A DNA stretch of 64,000 bases from Albugo candida (Eukaryota; Oomycota; Peronosporomycetes; Albuginales; Albuginaceae). This document shows, piece after piece, positions 1 through 11,500 of the stretch. Each line of letters opens with the position of its first letter. Within the stretch, counting starts at the first letter, position 1. The stretch covers positions 434,001 through 498,000 of the forward strand of contig CAJNAR010000152.1 of NCBI GenBank assembly GCA_905220665.1, given 5' to 3'. The notes under the pieces are model-generated. The model worked only from the letters and a program-made list of their open reading frames with translations, was not told the origin of the DNA and ran no database searches. The translations under genes were made by a program, and so were the position numbers.

Positions 1-1
1 T

Positions 2-1163
2 GATGCGAAAGACCTGAAGCTATACTTGGCCAAGATAATGGTACTTGGTTGAGAGAAGCTGAGCAAATCGCAAGAAAATCGATGCTCTCCTCTCTGAACA
101 AAATGAACTGCTGAGTTCATATCAATTAAACGACAGCGCGTACGGCTTCCCATTGAGTGGTATGGAAAAGAGAAGCGGAGATATCCACGTTCTGGTTCAC
201 CTTCCACTAAAAACTTCGAAGCGACGCAAGGAAGTTCATGACGTCACGGCTGCATACGTGCAGCAATTGATCCGAGACGTCGACGTCCTAGCCCTCGATA
301 CAATTATGAAATTGACCGCCTCCGTATCATCCCTTTTACCAGTAAAATATCCGACATCTATTATGGGTTTGGTTACGGCATATGCAGATGTGTTTGAATT
401 CTCCGAAGACCGCTTTATTGCGCTCAGTTTTTTTTTTACACATATATTTTTCAAACAGTAGATTTCTCGGACTCAAAGAACGCAAACATGGGACAGTATT
501 TTTCGCGAACCAATTGAGCAGCTTGCAAGTTAGTACGACTCGACCTTAAGTTTGGTAGAAATCAGGTGGATCAGTCGGCAACATCAAAAAAGAAGAAAGC
601 TGATTTTTTGCTTTGGTTGAGCAATGCAATAATGTTAAAAGGGGAAGAAAAAGCTTCATCTTCGGGTTTCTTTCGACATAGCTGAAAGAGAGCTCATAAA
701 AAATGAAATTGATGCCATTATCATTGTTCGGAAACATGCCCTATATATTCGCTTACGTTGCAGCCAAGTATAATGTCCGCTTATCTGCGATCGCTCCTTA
801 AAAATAAGCCCGATATCCTTAAAGTTTGATCTGAGGAAGCATCAGGATCGGTTTGCAGGTGCCGTCACCTCAATCAACATTTCTCGTCTTCTATACCATT
901 ACACAAAGCTCGTACCTCGAGGTGTTCTGCCTCTTTATCAACCAAGGCTAAGGCACAATGGCACTGTCACACTCCACGAAGACCATCTATCAAAGAAACT
1001 CTATCGGGAACCTTACAATCTTGACGCAGTGGTTGCTATATATGACATCATTCGGCAGAACAAGATAAAGTGTACAATCCGTCTAGTAGTAAGGAAACGA
1101 TTTAATTCAAGCTTGAGCCAGTCGGGTTTTCGAGAAAACCAACAAGTGACTCGGAGCTCATAG
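2..1163 (+). pseudogene. Decayed Crinkler (CRN)-like effector remnant
   Basis: The first frame (2-52) carries the LYLAK box that defines the N-terminal trafficking domain of oomycete Crinkler effectors, preceded by an acidic/lysine stretch. It ends at TGA 50-52. A T-W-L segment like that found just after LYLAK appears one frame over at about 43. A third frame (about 138-461) holds an HVLVxxP-type box at 186-206 (HVLVHLP), the known end of the Crinkler DWL region and junction to the variable C-terminal domain. It is followed by roughly 80 residues ending at TAG 459-461. Another open stretch at about 792-1163 could be the rest of the C-terminal domain, but that is inference. At least two frame breaks lie between the motifs and no intron explains them all, so the locus looks dead. 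The gene may begin left of the window. Family knowledge: Crinklers are secreted proteins that enter host nuclei. Confidence 0.62.
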
Positions 1164-1310
1164 CTGCTTTAATGTGTGTCGCGCGTTGGCCTTGTTGGTT
1201 TGCAAAAGCTCTGATATGTGCATAGGGATATTCGGTGGCCAAACATCTTGTGCTGGAAAATAATGCATATATTTTGATAGACCTTGAGAACGCCGGATAA
1301 AACACGAAGG
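1070..1310. repeat. Diverged dispersed repeat, copy 1
   Basis: This stretch matches 61640-61805 in the same orientation with many substitutions and small gaps. Shared blocks include a start near 'agtgtacaatc', a middle near 'gtgcat.ggga', and an end near 'gcgtcggat / cgccggat'. It overlaps the end of the Crinkler-like remnant, so both copies may be pieces of decayed effector paralogues or of an old transposable element. The match was found by eye and no percentage is claimed. Confidence 0.45.
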
Positions 1311-4300
1311 CCCAACCCAATCCGTTAATGAGATAGTGCTTCGTCTTTTGGTATCGAATAAAATTACTTGCCTTCGTCATTTTTAAGGCGAAATGTTACA
1401 GTCATCACTTGGAAATTACAGAAACAATGTCGAGCGCTTCCTTCCAAGCAGATAATTCATCAACCATTGGTGGAACTTGCTCCACAGCAACTCAATTGTA
1501 GACATTCGTACACCTCAAATTTTTTGACGGAAGAAGCTCGATTCGCTAGTATCACTAAGCCAAATTCAAACTCAGTTCCTTTTCTCGACTGCCCCATGCT
1601 CATGACATCACACTTCACACCAATCAGTTGACTGATAGAATGCCATTATTCAGTGCTTTGTTGTCCAACTAACGCACTAAAGTTCCGTTAATTACTATCC
1701 TGTGTCTTTTCAAGTAATGGTAGCATGAAGGACACAATATTGCTTTATTTCACCAACATTGGAAGAAGGCAGAGTCCATTCGTCTGGTTCTGCTCTTTTG
1801 ATAAGTATATTTACATACACATGCATGACTCAATTGAAAGTGCTACGCTCGCAAAGCGTGTTCTCGCGGTACTGTGCCGTCACCTTTATACATTGTTTGT
1901 GCTGGGATCCAGCGTAAGATGTTAATTGTACCCTGGATGCTGCAGCTCAACCTGCAATGAAATCACCTTTTTTGTGCTCCCTGACGCCCTGCAAACTCGT
2001 ACGCAATCGGTAATTTAAAAAAGCCGATATACAGTCATGACGCTCACCCGGTTTTTAAGGATTATCTGTGATGATACTCATGTAGCTGTTTGTGAGATAT
2101 CTTTATCAATTTACTACTTGTGTAAGCGCAAGTCTGACGGTTAAATGGTATCCCCTCTTCCACTCCATAGTACTGGCGACATGCAGAGCAAAGGTGATGG
2201 TCGTTAGCAGTGCTATATGTAGACTTTGCATACCAAGAGGCATGAAAGTCCTGTAAAGCACGTTAATCGCTTCTGACGAAGCGGCTAAAAATGAGGATGA
2301 CTGAACAGCGTAATATACATGAAGGTGGTGCTTGGCTGATTTGTCAAAGTAAGAATTAGTCACCGGCATAGCTACACAGGGATCGAGTATACTTTCGATA
2401 CGCTTGCGCCAGTATCGTGAAAATATATATTACATTGAAATCCACTGAGTTTCGCATTGAAGTAGATTTGTGGGTGTTGAATTGAATGAAAATCAAATAC
2501 TCATTAGATATAAAGCATGTATGATTTTTGCTTTGTGGTATCTGCCTAATTGCTCTTGACGTTGAATCGCTCCGGAAAATGATTAATAAAATGCTATCTT
2601 ATGAGAGAGGAATACCTCATCAAAAATTACTCCGTATTTTCAAGGTTCCCCACAAGCGTTATTGCTCCAAACGATACTTGCGATCAACAGAACGCAGAAT
2701 CACTGGTGATGGATCTCAATGACATTCTTGAGCACAGCGCATTTTCTTGATGAACATACCTGCAACTTGGCACTCTCCGTTGACAAAAAGCACTCCGAAA
2801 AAAGTAGTTGGAGAAAGCATCACGAAGCCGTTGGGTAGCATTGCATCACATCAGATCTGAGCGCGCATGACGTCTCCACCGTGTCATCTTGAAATCGCTC
2901 CAAATTGTTACCATATCAACAAAATTCAGAGTCGTAGGTCTTCTTCTCACTCAGTTTCTTCCAAGTCAAAAGTTTTCGATCGCTTTGAGTGCTGTCGATA
3001 GAGATTTTCATATTTCGATGCAAAATTCTGAAACATTCTTTCAGATACCATGGAACTGGTTGATGGTAAATCGCTCAGACTCTTGGTTCTGGTAGTGACT
3101 TTCGGTGCAGCCTACAATTCAATTGGGATGCTGTGAAAATAAGGAAAGGTATTCAGGACTGTTATTATAGACATCTGCCAAGGCCTAGTAGACCAGCTTT
3201 TAATCTTGAAAATCTTGTTGCTTGAATTATTTCATAGGTTACTATTTCCAAAGCTAAAATATGATCACACTGCTAAAATTTTCGAGATCGAGTGGTAAGG
3301 GATAGTTTGAACATTGTATTGCAAATACGATGTCGATAATTAACACTTTGCAACCCTCACCGCTATTGTGATGCTTGATTTCAGACGAGTCCGAGCGGAT
3401 AGTGTTGGAATCCTTGTTCGGTTCCCGATGTAACGTACCGCACGATCCTTGAAAGTACCTATCTTTCTGGATGGATGCAGTGCTAGTCGCTGATCAAAGG
3501 GATTTCAGTAACAATTTTGACAGCGCGGATGGCATTCAGAATAGCAAATTTATATTCGTTTGCATGCTTCTTCCAAACGCTCGACGTTGAGCGACACTCA
3601 TTGATTGCACCACATTCACGTCTTGCTGACACCCATCACTACACGTTGTCCCAGACTTAGAGCAGCAATTACAACGAGAGAAAAAAGCACCGTATATTTT
3701 GTGACTGCACTGTTAAGATGCGTGATAGATGGTTCTCCACGTCGGATACATTTGGGGGTGACGACCAGATCATTGCTCATCGGTGGTTTCAAGAGATTGA
3801 GTGACCTCCATCGAGTTATCCTAATTCATTTTAGTTTCGTTTTGGTTATTGTACAAAATATGAATCCCTGTTCCAATTGTGTCATCATTTTCAAATTGGT
3901 CTGATGAACATTAAGGTATTCAAAAAACAGTATCTCGACATGTTCATCAGTCCAATTTGAAATTGATAAAAAGATTGCGAAGGGGGATTCTTCCGATTGT
4001 AATTGTACACATCGATGCAATATTCTGGATACCTTTACACCTTATAAGATATGCGCCAACTTTCTCGTACGAAATTGCACCAGTGCATTAAGCTAGTCGT
4101 AGCGAGATTGAAATTCGTTTTCTGCCTGGTGACACTATTGTATAATGTCGATCATATGAAAGCTTTTTTGAAATGTATTGGCCATCAGCCGAGTCGCATC
4201 GAGAAACCGGTCGACCTCGTGCTCGTACACATTGCGTACTTGAAGATGTAGTTGATCTTTATGCCAATTTTGAGTCAGTTTTTAATGCCAAATATCTGGA

Positions 4301-4792
4301 GTTGCAAAAGTTGACCGAGAAACAACTCGCCTTCAATGAAGAGATTAGAGAAGGATTTTAGAGAAAACTGGATCCTTTGCTCCAGTTGTACGTTTATTAC
4401 CTCCTATGAATGATATTTCTCCACCAAGTAATGAGTGATTCCTAATATATTTCGAAGTTCATGTTTGTGTAGAAGCTAAATACTGGTACAGAGCGGGGGA
4501 ATTCCCAATAGCGTAATATTGCCTTACTTTAACTGAGTCGTACGTTCAAGTGCGAGCCGAAGAATGGCTAGAATCGGTACTCGAATTTACATGATACCGG
4601 TAAAAGTCTACATTGAGACTTGTGATATTTAATACAGTGTAAAGTAAAACTGGTGAATGTGAGCGTGGGCGACATATAAATTGCTGTCTAAAGCTGGCTG
4701 TCAGGCAGAATGACATGTTTCATGATCGATCTTGCCAAATTTGAAAGGTGTACGTCGCTTCAAATTTAATCCTGCCCAACTTCCACGAAAGC
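1311..4792. other. Gene-poor stretch without an intact gene
   Basis: Only short open frames occur (all under about 100 codons) and none is recognisable. One at about 4155-4361 (+) has a coding-like composition (charged, helix-like, ending LTEKQLAFNEEI) and could be a fossil exon, but I see no partner exon. No tRNA, array or transposase motif was seen. Confidence 0.5.
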
Positions 4793-5614
4793 ATGTCCGA
4801 TAGAGAGAAATCACCCGCGTCTGTCAACGAGGGTACCCTGCCTTCCGAATCCATCACTTTCTCACATCACCGACCCACATCTCATGATGTCTCACGTTTC
4901 TTACTCTCACAGCCGATGACAACAATGAGGCGGAGCAAGAAATAACGAATCCGGGAAATAATCTTTATGTCGCCAATTTAGCCCACCGAGTAAGCTACCG
5001 CAACGATATTCACATGCACATTCTCAATTGATACTTTTCAGGTCACAGAAACCGAATTAAATGATTTATTTGCGAAATTTGGTCGGCTTGAAAAGTGTGA
5101 AGTTATCACGGATCCAATTTCACGAGAGTCGCGAGGTTTTGCGTTCGTCACATTCGAAGATGTGCGGGATGCCAATGACGCTGTCCAAGAACTGAACGGG
5201 TAAGCGTGATTATCGATTTGGAAGGGACATATTGCTGATTCATTATTCATAACAGCAAAGACATTCAAGGTCGTCGAATTCGTGTGGAACATGCAAGAAG
5301 AAAGCGTGGTCATACCAAGACCCCTGGACGATGTATGTTCTACTGAAAGCTCTACTCAGGCTAAAGAGTGTGACGGTCCTTTGCCTTCAGATCTAGGACC
5401 TCGACTCGCAAGTGTAAAGTACGGACGTGAGCGCAATGGCCGAAGCCGTGATCGAGGGCATGATGATCGTCGGAGTCGGAGTCGTAGTCGTGATCGTCAC
5501 TCCAGAAATCACAACGATCGCGGTGATTACCATGATCGTCGACACAGCGGTAATCATGGACGCAGCAATGACTATGATCGTGGTCGTCACGACAATCGCC
5601 GTTCTCGTCGTTGA
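4793..5614 (+). CDS. Transformer-2-like SR splicing factor (RRM + RS tail)
   Basis: Five exons give about 191 residues: 4793-4832, 4913-4989, 5042-5199, 5256-5332, 5391-5614. A single RNA-recognition motif starts near residue 24 with RNP2 (LYVANL) and has RNP1 (RGFAFVTF) near residue 65. It is followed by a linker TPGRYLGP, which is the Tra2-type linker. The last exon is an Arg/Ser/Asp/His-rich tail (RSRSRSRD near 5475). Tra2 proteins bind exonic enhancers in the nucleus and promote splice-site use. Start: ATG 4793 opens exon 1, and the conserved RRM is reached only by splicing a GTACCC...CACAG intron. Without the four introns every frame is interrupted. The human family has RS domains on both sides of the RRM, but here the N-terminal one is almost absent (13-residue first exon). 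A generic SR protein with one RRM is the alternative. Confidence 0.85.
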
Positions 5615-6254
5615 TTCGAGTATTCACATTGGTACACCTGTCTCTTGTACATCGGCCCAATTAGTTTCAATGCGTTATTTCACCGGTCAGTTGGGATTGG
5701 ATACTTTAGTAATCAGCTTCAGTCATTCCGTTTCGTCTGTCACGCGCTTAACTATTGATACAAGTTTTCACTCGCTCAGAATCTTTCTCGGCAAAAGTCT
5801 ATCCTACAATCCAGCCCGATATTGTCCCAACAAAAATGTGTCAAATTCAATTTATAAGCTTTCAGAATTTCACTCGCTACTGACTCACTTCGTACTATCG
5901 GCGAAAACTCATCATCGCTCAAATTCCATCGATTTGAGCATTATCATCACACAGAAACCGCTCAGAAAATCTTTGATTGCGACCGTTGCCGACGTATCCA
6001 AGCGACCCGTTAGTATTCGTCTACACCCTCGATACCGTATCAGCTATGTTTAGACAGCATGCTACAGTAGCGATGGATATCCGTATTTGGAGCAACGCAT
6101 CGATCGTCAGAAGAAGAAAGCTCAAAAGTGTATTTTTTATAGAAGTTTTGCGATAAACATAATTGTAGTTATCAGCGCACAATTGGATAAAATCTTGATT
6201 CAATTTCCACCAGTCAACGAAGGTGCTGAAATTGCTTCCTAAGAACTCCTCGAT
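5615..6254. other. Intergenic, nothing identified
   Basis: The stretch between the SR-protein stop and the Derlin start holds no recognisable gene. A 208-codon open frame (5427-6053, +) starts inside the RS-tail exon in another frame. Its valine/isoleucine/threonine-rich start is what an out-of-frame RS repeat produces. Confidence 0.5.
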
Positions 6255-7190
6255 ATGGCACAAAGCATAGAGTCATGGTATTATTCCATGCCAGAAATAA
6301 CGCGTTTCTATCTGAGCGTGATTTTTCTGACAACTGCTCTGAGCACCTTTGGATTCTTGAATCCAAAAACTTTGTATTTGGACTTTGATTTGGTTTTGGA
6401 ACGCTTTCAAATATGGCGTTTGGTCACGTGTTTCATGTATCTCGGAGGATTTAGCTTCAATTTCTTGATGCAACTCATGATTTTGTAAGTAACTGGGTAT
6501 TTATGTTAATTTTGTCGGATCGTTTCTAAATCCTGTTTGTAGAGTCAATTATTCTTCAAGATTAGAGGAAGCACCATTTCAGGGCGGTGGAGGAGCAACA
6601 GCAGATTACGCATTCATGCTTTTCTTTGGAGCTGTCATTATGTGGGTACGTGATACAATATCACATTTCTCTACCTGCTCAGTGTTTTGTTTAGGGCGCA
6701 GCATTTTTTTTGGATTTCCCTTTTCTCGGACCAGCCTTGATCTTTATGATTGTATATGTATGGAGTCGACGCAATGCCACCACACCAGTGGCAATATGGG
6801 GTGCGATACTAATAAATGGCATTTGTACTACATCTCATATTTCGTGCGTAGGATTTCAATTTGAAGGCTTGTACCTTCCTTGGGCTCTGATCGCTTTCAC
6901 TGTTTTGATTGGTGGAAATCCCATTATGGATATTTGTGGCGTCGTTGCAGGCCACTTGTATTATTTCTTATTAGAGGTACTTCCAAACCTCAAAGGCTGG
7001 CGTGTGCTGCAAACGCCTCAAATTTTGTACGTACAATTAGATGCTTTGTTGCTGATCTACACTCATGAGATTCCGTTGATATAGTATCAAGCTCTTTCCG
7101 CCTGCAATACATCCAGCGGCGCCACAAAGCGCGCGGCCTGAAAGCGGTCCCCGGTATACTTGGGGCTCGGGTAGACGATTAGGAGATTAA
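6255..7190 (+). CDS. Derlin (Der1-like ER membrane protein)
   Basis: Five exons (6255-6484, 6543-6645, 6695-6800, 6852-7026, 7085-7190) encode about 239 residues, the usual Derlin length. Derlins are rhomboid-like pseudoproteases of the ER membrane that help retrotranslocate misfolded proteins for ERAD. Seen: N-terminal helix region with YYSMPEITRFY; RFQIWRLVTCF (the WR motif of rhomboid-fold proteins) near residue 50; several hydrophobic segments; a GYLPW-like EGLYLPWALIAF stretch; GNPIMDICGVVAGHLYYF; and the family's C-terminal TWGSGRRLGD ending. No rhomboid Ser/His dyad is expected or seen. Intron 3 (6801-6851, 51 bp) has a GTGCGA donor and a TACTAAT branch-like site. Read through, it would add 17 residues in frame, so naive translation overextends the protein. 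Whether Derlin-1 or -2 type cannot be decided. Confidence 0.92.
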
Positions 7191-7256
7191 TGACAATCGT
7201 ACTTAAAAGGGTATACCCAGTAATTGTCCTCTGCTCGCCACTTATTCCAACAGCTC

Positions 7257-8388
7257 ATGCCCAATCCACAATTTCCCAAAGTCGAAATCTTGGATTTGCG
7301 CGATGACTTCATAAAGTTTGAATTGTTTGAGACCGACGCGAGTGTTGCAAACGCCTTACGTCGCGTTATGATCGCAGAGGTGCCCACTCTAGCGATTGAT
7401 TTGGTTACAATTGAGATCAACACATCGGTGATGACCGATGAATTTCTTGCGCATCGGCTAGGAATGATCCCGTTATTCTTCGACGGAGGCTTGGAAGCAT
7501 TCCGTCAGCGATTTGTGTACTCCCAGGTACAAATTGAACTGTATGAAGCCATCGAGTAGAAAATTAAAGCTTTTCAAGATGACTTTTTAGGATTGTGACT
7601 GTGAGGAACACTGTCCGAATTGCTCTGTCGAGTTTCAACTGGATGTGCGCGCAGAGCAAGGGATGCTCAGTGTCACATCGGATGCGCTTAAATCTGTGGA
7701 TCCATACATTCGTCCTGTTAATTTTTCGTCAGAAGAAGAGTTCAACAATACTCAAGATACCGGTGTAATTATTGCAAAACTCGGTCCTGGACAGCATATT
7801 CGTCTCTCTGCAATTGCCAAGCTTGGAATAGGAAAAGAGCACGCAAAGTGGTCACCTGTCGCTGTCGCAACGTTCATGTATGAGCCTAAAATCACTTTGA
7901 ATCAAGCAATTCTCAGCACGTATACTCCGGAACAAAAAGCTGAACTATACAAAAGCTGTCCGACCGAAGTATACGAGACCGATGAAAATTACGAACAGGT
8001 GTGGCTTTCTTTGCATACGCGTCACTTGTCCATGAGTGGTGAATTATCTTTGTTCTAGTTTACGATAGCGAATCACATGCGCTGCATGTACTGCGATGAA
8101 TGTGTTAAAGTGGCCAATAGCTACAAAGATAATCCAGAGGATGACGCAGCGGTCACAGTACAAATGCAAGAAGACAAGTTCATTTTCTCCGTTGAGGTAC
8201 AGACAGATTAACAATCTGATCCTATCTAACTCGTGATAATGTAGACCACAGGTCAACTAAAACCCGAAGAAGTCGTCATTTGCGCACTAGATATGATTCG
8301 TGAGAAACTTTCTTATCTCAAACATCAATGTCTGGAATTAAGCCAGGAAGACCAATCTCACGCAATTCCCGTGACTCCATTTGGCTAA
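7257..8388 (+). CDS. RNA polymerase II subunit RPB3
   Basis: Four exons (7257-7526, 7591-7998, 8059-8196, 8245-8388) give 319 residues. RPB3 forms the assembly platform of Pol II with RPB11 and is the counterpart of the bacterial alpha subunit. Seen: the alpha-like dimerisation region near residues 10-65 (NALRRVMIAEVPTLAID, HRLGMIPL), the four-cysteine zinc loop CDCEEHCPNC at the start of exon 2, and C-terminal dimerisation helices (TGQLKPEEVV...REKL). A 12-residue stretch FFDGGLEAFRQR follows HRLGMIPL, where other RPB3s, as recalled, have a different sequence. It is in frame and no intron removes it. ATG 7257 was chosen because the conserved NPQFPKVEI opening follows directly; upstream there is only a TTG. 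RPC5/AC40 of Pol I/III is the alternative, but the zinc loop favours RPB3. Confidence 0.9.
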
Positions 8389-8509
8389 ATATATTATCTT
8401 TCATTCTTCGTCACAGTACCGTACATCTCACAATGTGCCCAACCGGCAGCGTGACGTTTCGAGATCAAAGTGCTTCCTATGCGCTCGTCCAATCGCTTTT
8501 TACGTTCAA

Positions 8510-11500
8510 ATGCGCTCCGATCGTCACCTATTCGAAGTGAGCAATCAGGACATCCAAAGACAGCTGGATATCGTCAAGAATCTTGATACGTCTGCTTTTC
8601 AATTGCACTATTTCTCATCAGAGATAGACAAATGGAAGTCACCATCCACGATTTACTCGTCCTCTGTTGATTCACTCGATCTCAGCGATACACTCCATCG
8701 TCGATATGTCTTCGTGCAATCTCCGTCCAATAATGCGAGTGAGAAACTCGCGGAACTCGCATTTATCCGGTGGCGAACTTATGCTCGCCACAAGATAGAG
8801 AAACGGAAATGGAACACGATGCAGAGCCATCGAATAAAACAGATACTGTTTCAGCATTGGGTACGTCACACTCACGCTAACCTGCTTGTTGTACGCTTCA
8901 AAGGGGCATTGTCCCTTCGGATATGGCGCCGATGGGCTCAGCAGCAGCAAAAAGCTGCCCGCTTCTTTGAAAGTCACCCACCAGCTCTATCTGTTGCAAT
9001 ATGTGTCCGTAAGAAGCAATGTTTCTATCAGTGGCGAAGAGCTTCTCTCTGGTGCAAACAATCGCGGCACCTTTTGGCTGTCATCGCGTCCTCAAAGGCC
9101 CAAGCAATCCAACATCGAGTATGGTTGAATCTAAGACTGAATGTTTTCATCGCCCGATCGTGTAGAAAGTGTGCCTTCGCGACACTGACCGCGTGGGTTC
9201 GATTTACTGAATACAATATAGATGAACGCGTTCTTTTCAGCACCAGCATCAAGGGAGTAGCTCTTAATATACAGCGTCGCGGTCTGAATTGTTGGAAAGC
9301 AACACTTTGTGCAAAAAATGAAGAACGGCATCGCTGTGCTTTGGTCACACTTTTCATATCGCGAAAGATGTATTTCTTGAGATGGTTGAGCTCTTTCCAC
9401 ACTCACCAAAGCATCAATCGATTTTCAATTGGTCTTCAACAGCGCTCGATGCAAAGACATTTTAAACAGTGGAGGATTTTTACGATCACTGTCTTTCGCG
9501 GTCGCTTGCATTCTGAAGAGAAGCTTCAGGCTGTAAGGAACGAATGCTGGAACGCGTGGAAAATCTATTGTGTTCATTCGAGCAAAATTTACAGAGCTAA
9601 TGAGCTGATCAATAGCTTTTATGCGCGGCGAAGTTGCTCCGTCTTACGGTCTTGGCTGGAATCCAGAAAGCCCATACGACGGTGGATGGAGCGGAGAGAG
9701 CGGCGTGATAGATCACGTTGGTGGAACCTGGGCTGGAAGTGCTTTTACGATCAGCTACTTGTACGCAAACGAGTCATGCTCAGGCTTTTGAAAAAGCGAG
9801 GCTTACGTTGCTGGAAAGCGTACTTCACGGCACGTGAAAAGAGATTGAGGAAAATACGATGGATACAGCAGAAAATCGCTCAAGCAATCTTATTTGCATT
9901 GCTGGTCCGTTGGCAATTGTTTCGGTGTCGACAGCAGCGCCTGAGACGATCCAACCAGCGACTTTATCAGTACTCTCAAAATCTGTTGCGACGCAGAGGG
10001 ATTCAGAGGTTGTGCCAGGCATCTCAGAGCATTTCTCAGGAAGAACGACGACTCCACGCGTTTAGACGGAGCTACAGAGCGATATGTAAGCACAAAGTGC
10101 TCTCAAGTTGGCGTTTGTGGGCGCACAGTCGTCTGTTCGATCGTCTGAGGATGGAAAGTCTTCAGAGACATTACGAATTTTGTATGAAAAAGCAGTTTGT
10201 ATCGCAATGGAGCCAACGTTCAAGTAAGCAAAGACATATTCAGCGAGTTTTTCGCCAAATAGGACATAATCGCCTCCAAAAATGGCTTTGGAAATGGAGA
10301 ATTCGCATGCATCAACGAGTGACATCAATTAGGAAGCGATACGAACACAAAATCAGACGCCTGGAAATAGTTTTCAGATTGTGGAAGAGCATCATATCAC
10401 ATCAGCATTCGAAATGCGCTTTGCAAAGTCATATTCGAGCGCTTGTGACTGAGAAGAGGCTTCAATTAGCCTTAAGCCGCTGGAAAGAATCGCGATACGA
10501 TGTCGTTTACGATCAGGTTTACAGGAACCAAACCAGACGTCTTCTTTGTGCACGATGGGATCGATGGACAAGACAGTACGCATATTGCGTCGAAGGTGTT
10601 CAAACTGAGAGAAAACGGCGCATTTTGCAGAAATGGAATTGCTGGGCGCAGGTACACGCCGCCTTTCGAAGAAAACAACAAATATCTATCCAAAAGATGA
10701 GAAAATATCCAAAAAGCTCCGTTTTTTATCGCCAATGGAGTCGGTGGCGTTTGCGAACGCAATGTCTTCGAAAGCAGAGGCGATTTCAAAATCGCGTACG
10801 AATTCGGTCTCTTGAGCTTATTTTCAAAAACTGGCGATTTTTGCTTCGATTTCCACAAATGTGGCATCACTGGAGATGGATAAGCCACCATCGAGCTGTA
10901 TCGAATCGAATACTTGAAGCTGGATCCCTTGAGCTCTGGTACAGGCGTTGGAAGGTCCACTTCAAAAGCGTAAGAGCTCCGCGATTCCATCACAATACCA
11001 AAATGAAGAAGAAAATGCTTCTGTTATGGTGGAAGTGGACACTCCGTCGGCTACAAGAACGGCTGATACAACCACAAGACTCAGAGTCTGCCATGCTAGA
11101 AAATAGACCGACCAGGTACCTTGGCTTGTTTCAGCGCCGTAATGTGCTACGGGTTGGTTTGGAAGGATCAGCTGCCACAGAAGCGATTCATGTGTATCCT
11201 CAAGAAAGTCTCAAGCAGAAAAAACCTCTGATGAGCCGTCAAATTGTGATTCCTCACCATCGAAAGCACCAAAAGATGATTGTACGGTCTCGAGCACCAG
11301 CTTCCGTTTCAAAAGAGGTTTTACAAGGAAGTAGGCATTTAGAAAAAGCGGATAAGCAGGCCAAATCGGTCAATAAAGAGACTGTTTCGCAAGCAGAACA
11401 TCCTGCTGTTGAAAAGGATTCTCTTCACGAGATTCAGCCCCCATTCAGTAAGAATGCACTCGATTCTCAAATGCTGAGTCAGTCGAATCAGGATCAATTA

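Noticed and set aside
1102..1380. 92-codon minus-strand frame
   Set aside because: Overlaps the + strand Crinkler-like remnant and the diverged repeat; no motif, and the matching part of the second repeat copy does not keep it open.
5361..5660. His/Asp-rich minus-strand frame that could look metal-binding
   Set aside because: Complement of the RS/RD repeat codons, not a gene.
5427..6053. 208-codon Val/Ile/Thr-rich frame on + strand
   Set aside because: Its first half lies out of frame on the Arg/Ser/Asp repeat of the SR protein, which yields V/I/T/M-rich translation automatically; the rest has no protein character.
10472..10993. 173-codon minus-strand frame
   Set aside because: Antisense shadow inside the 1,514-codon Sfi1-like gene.
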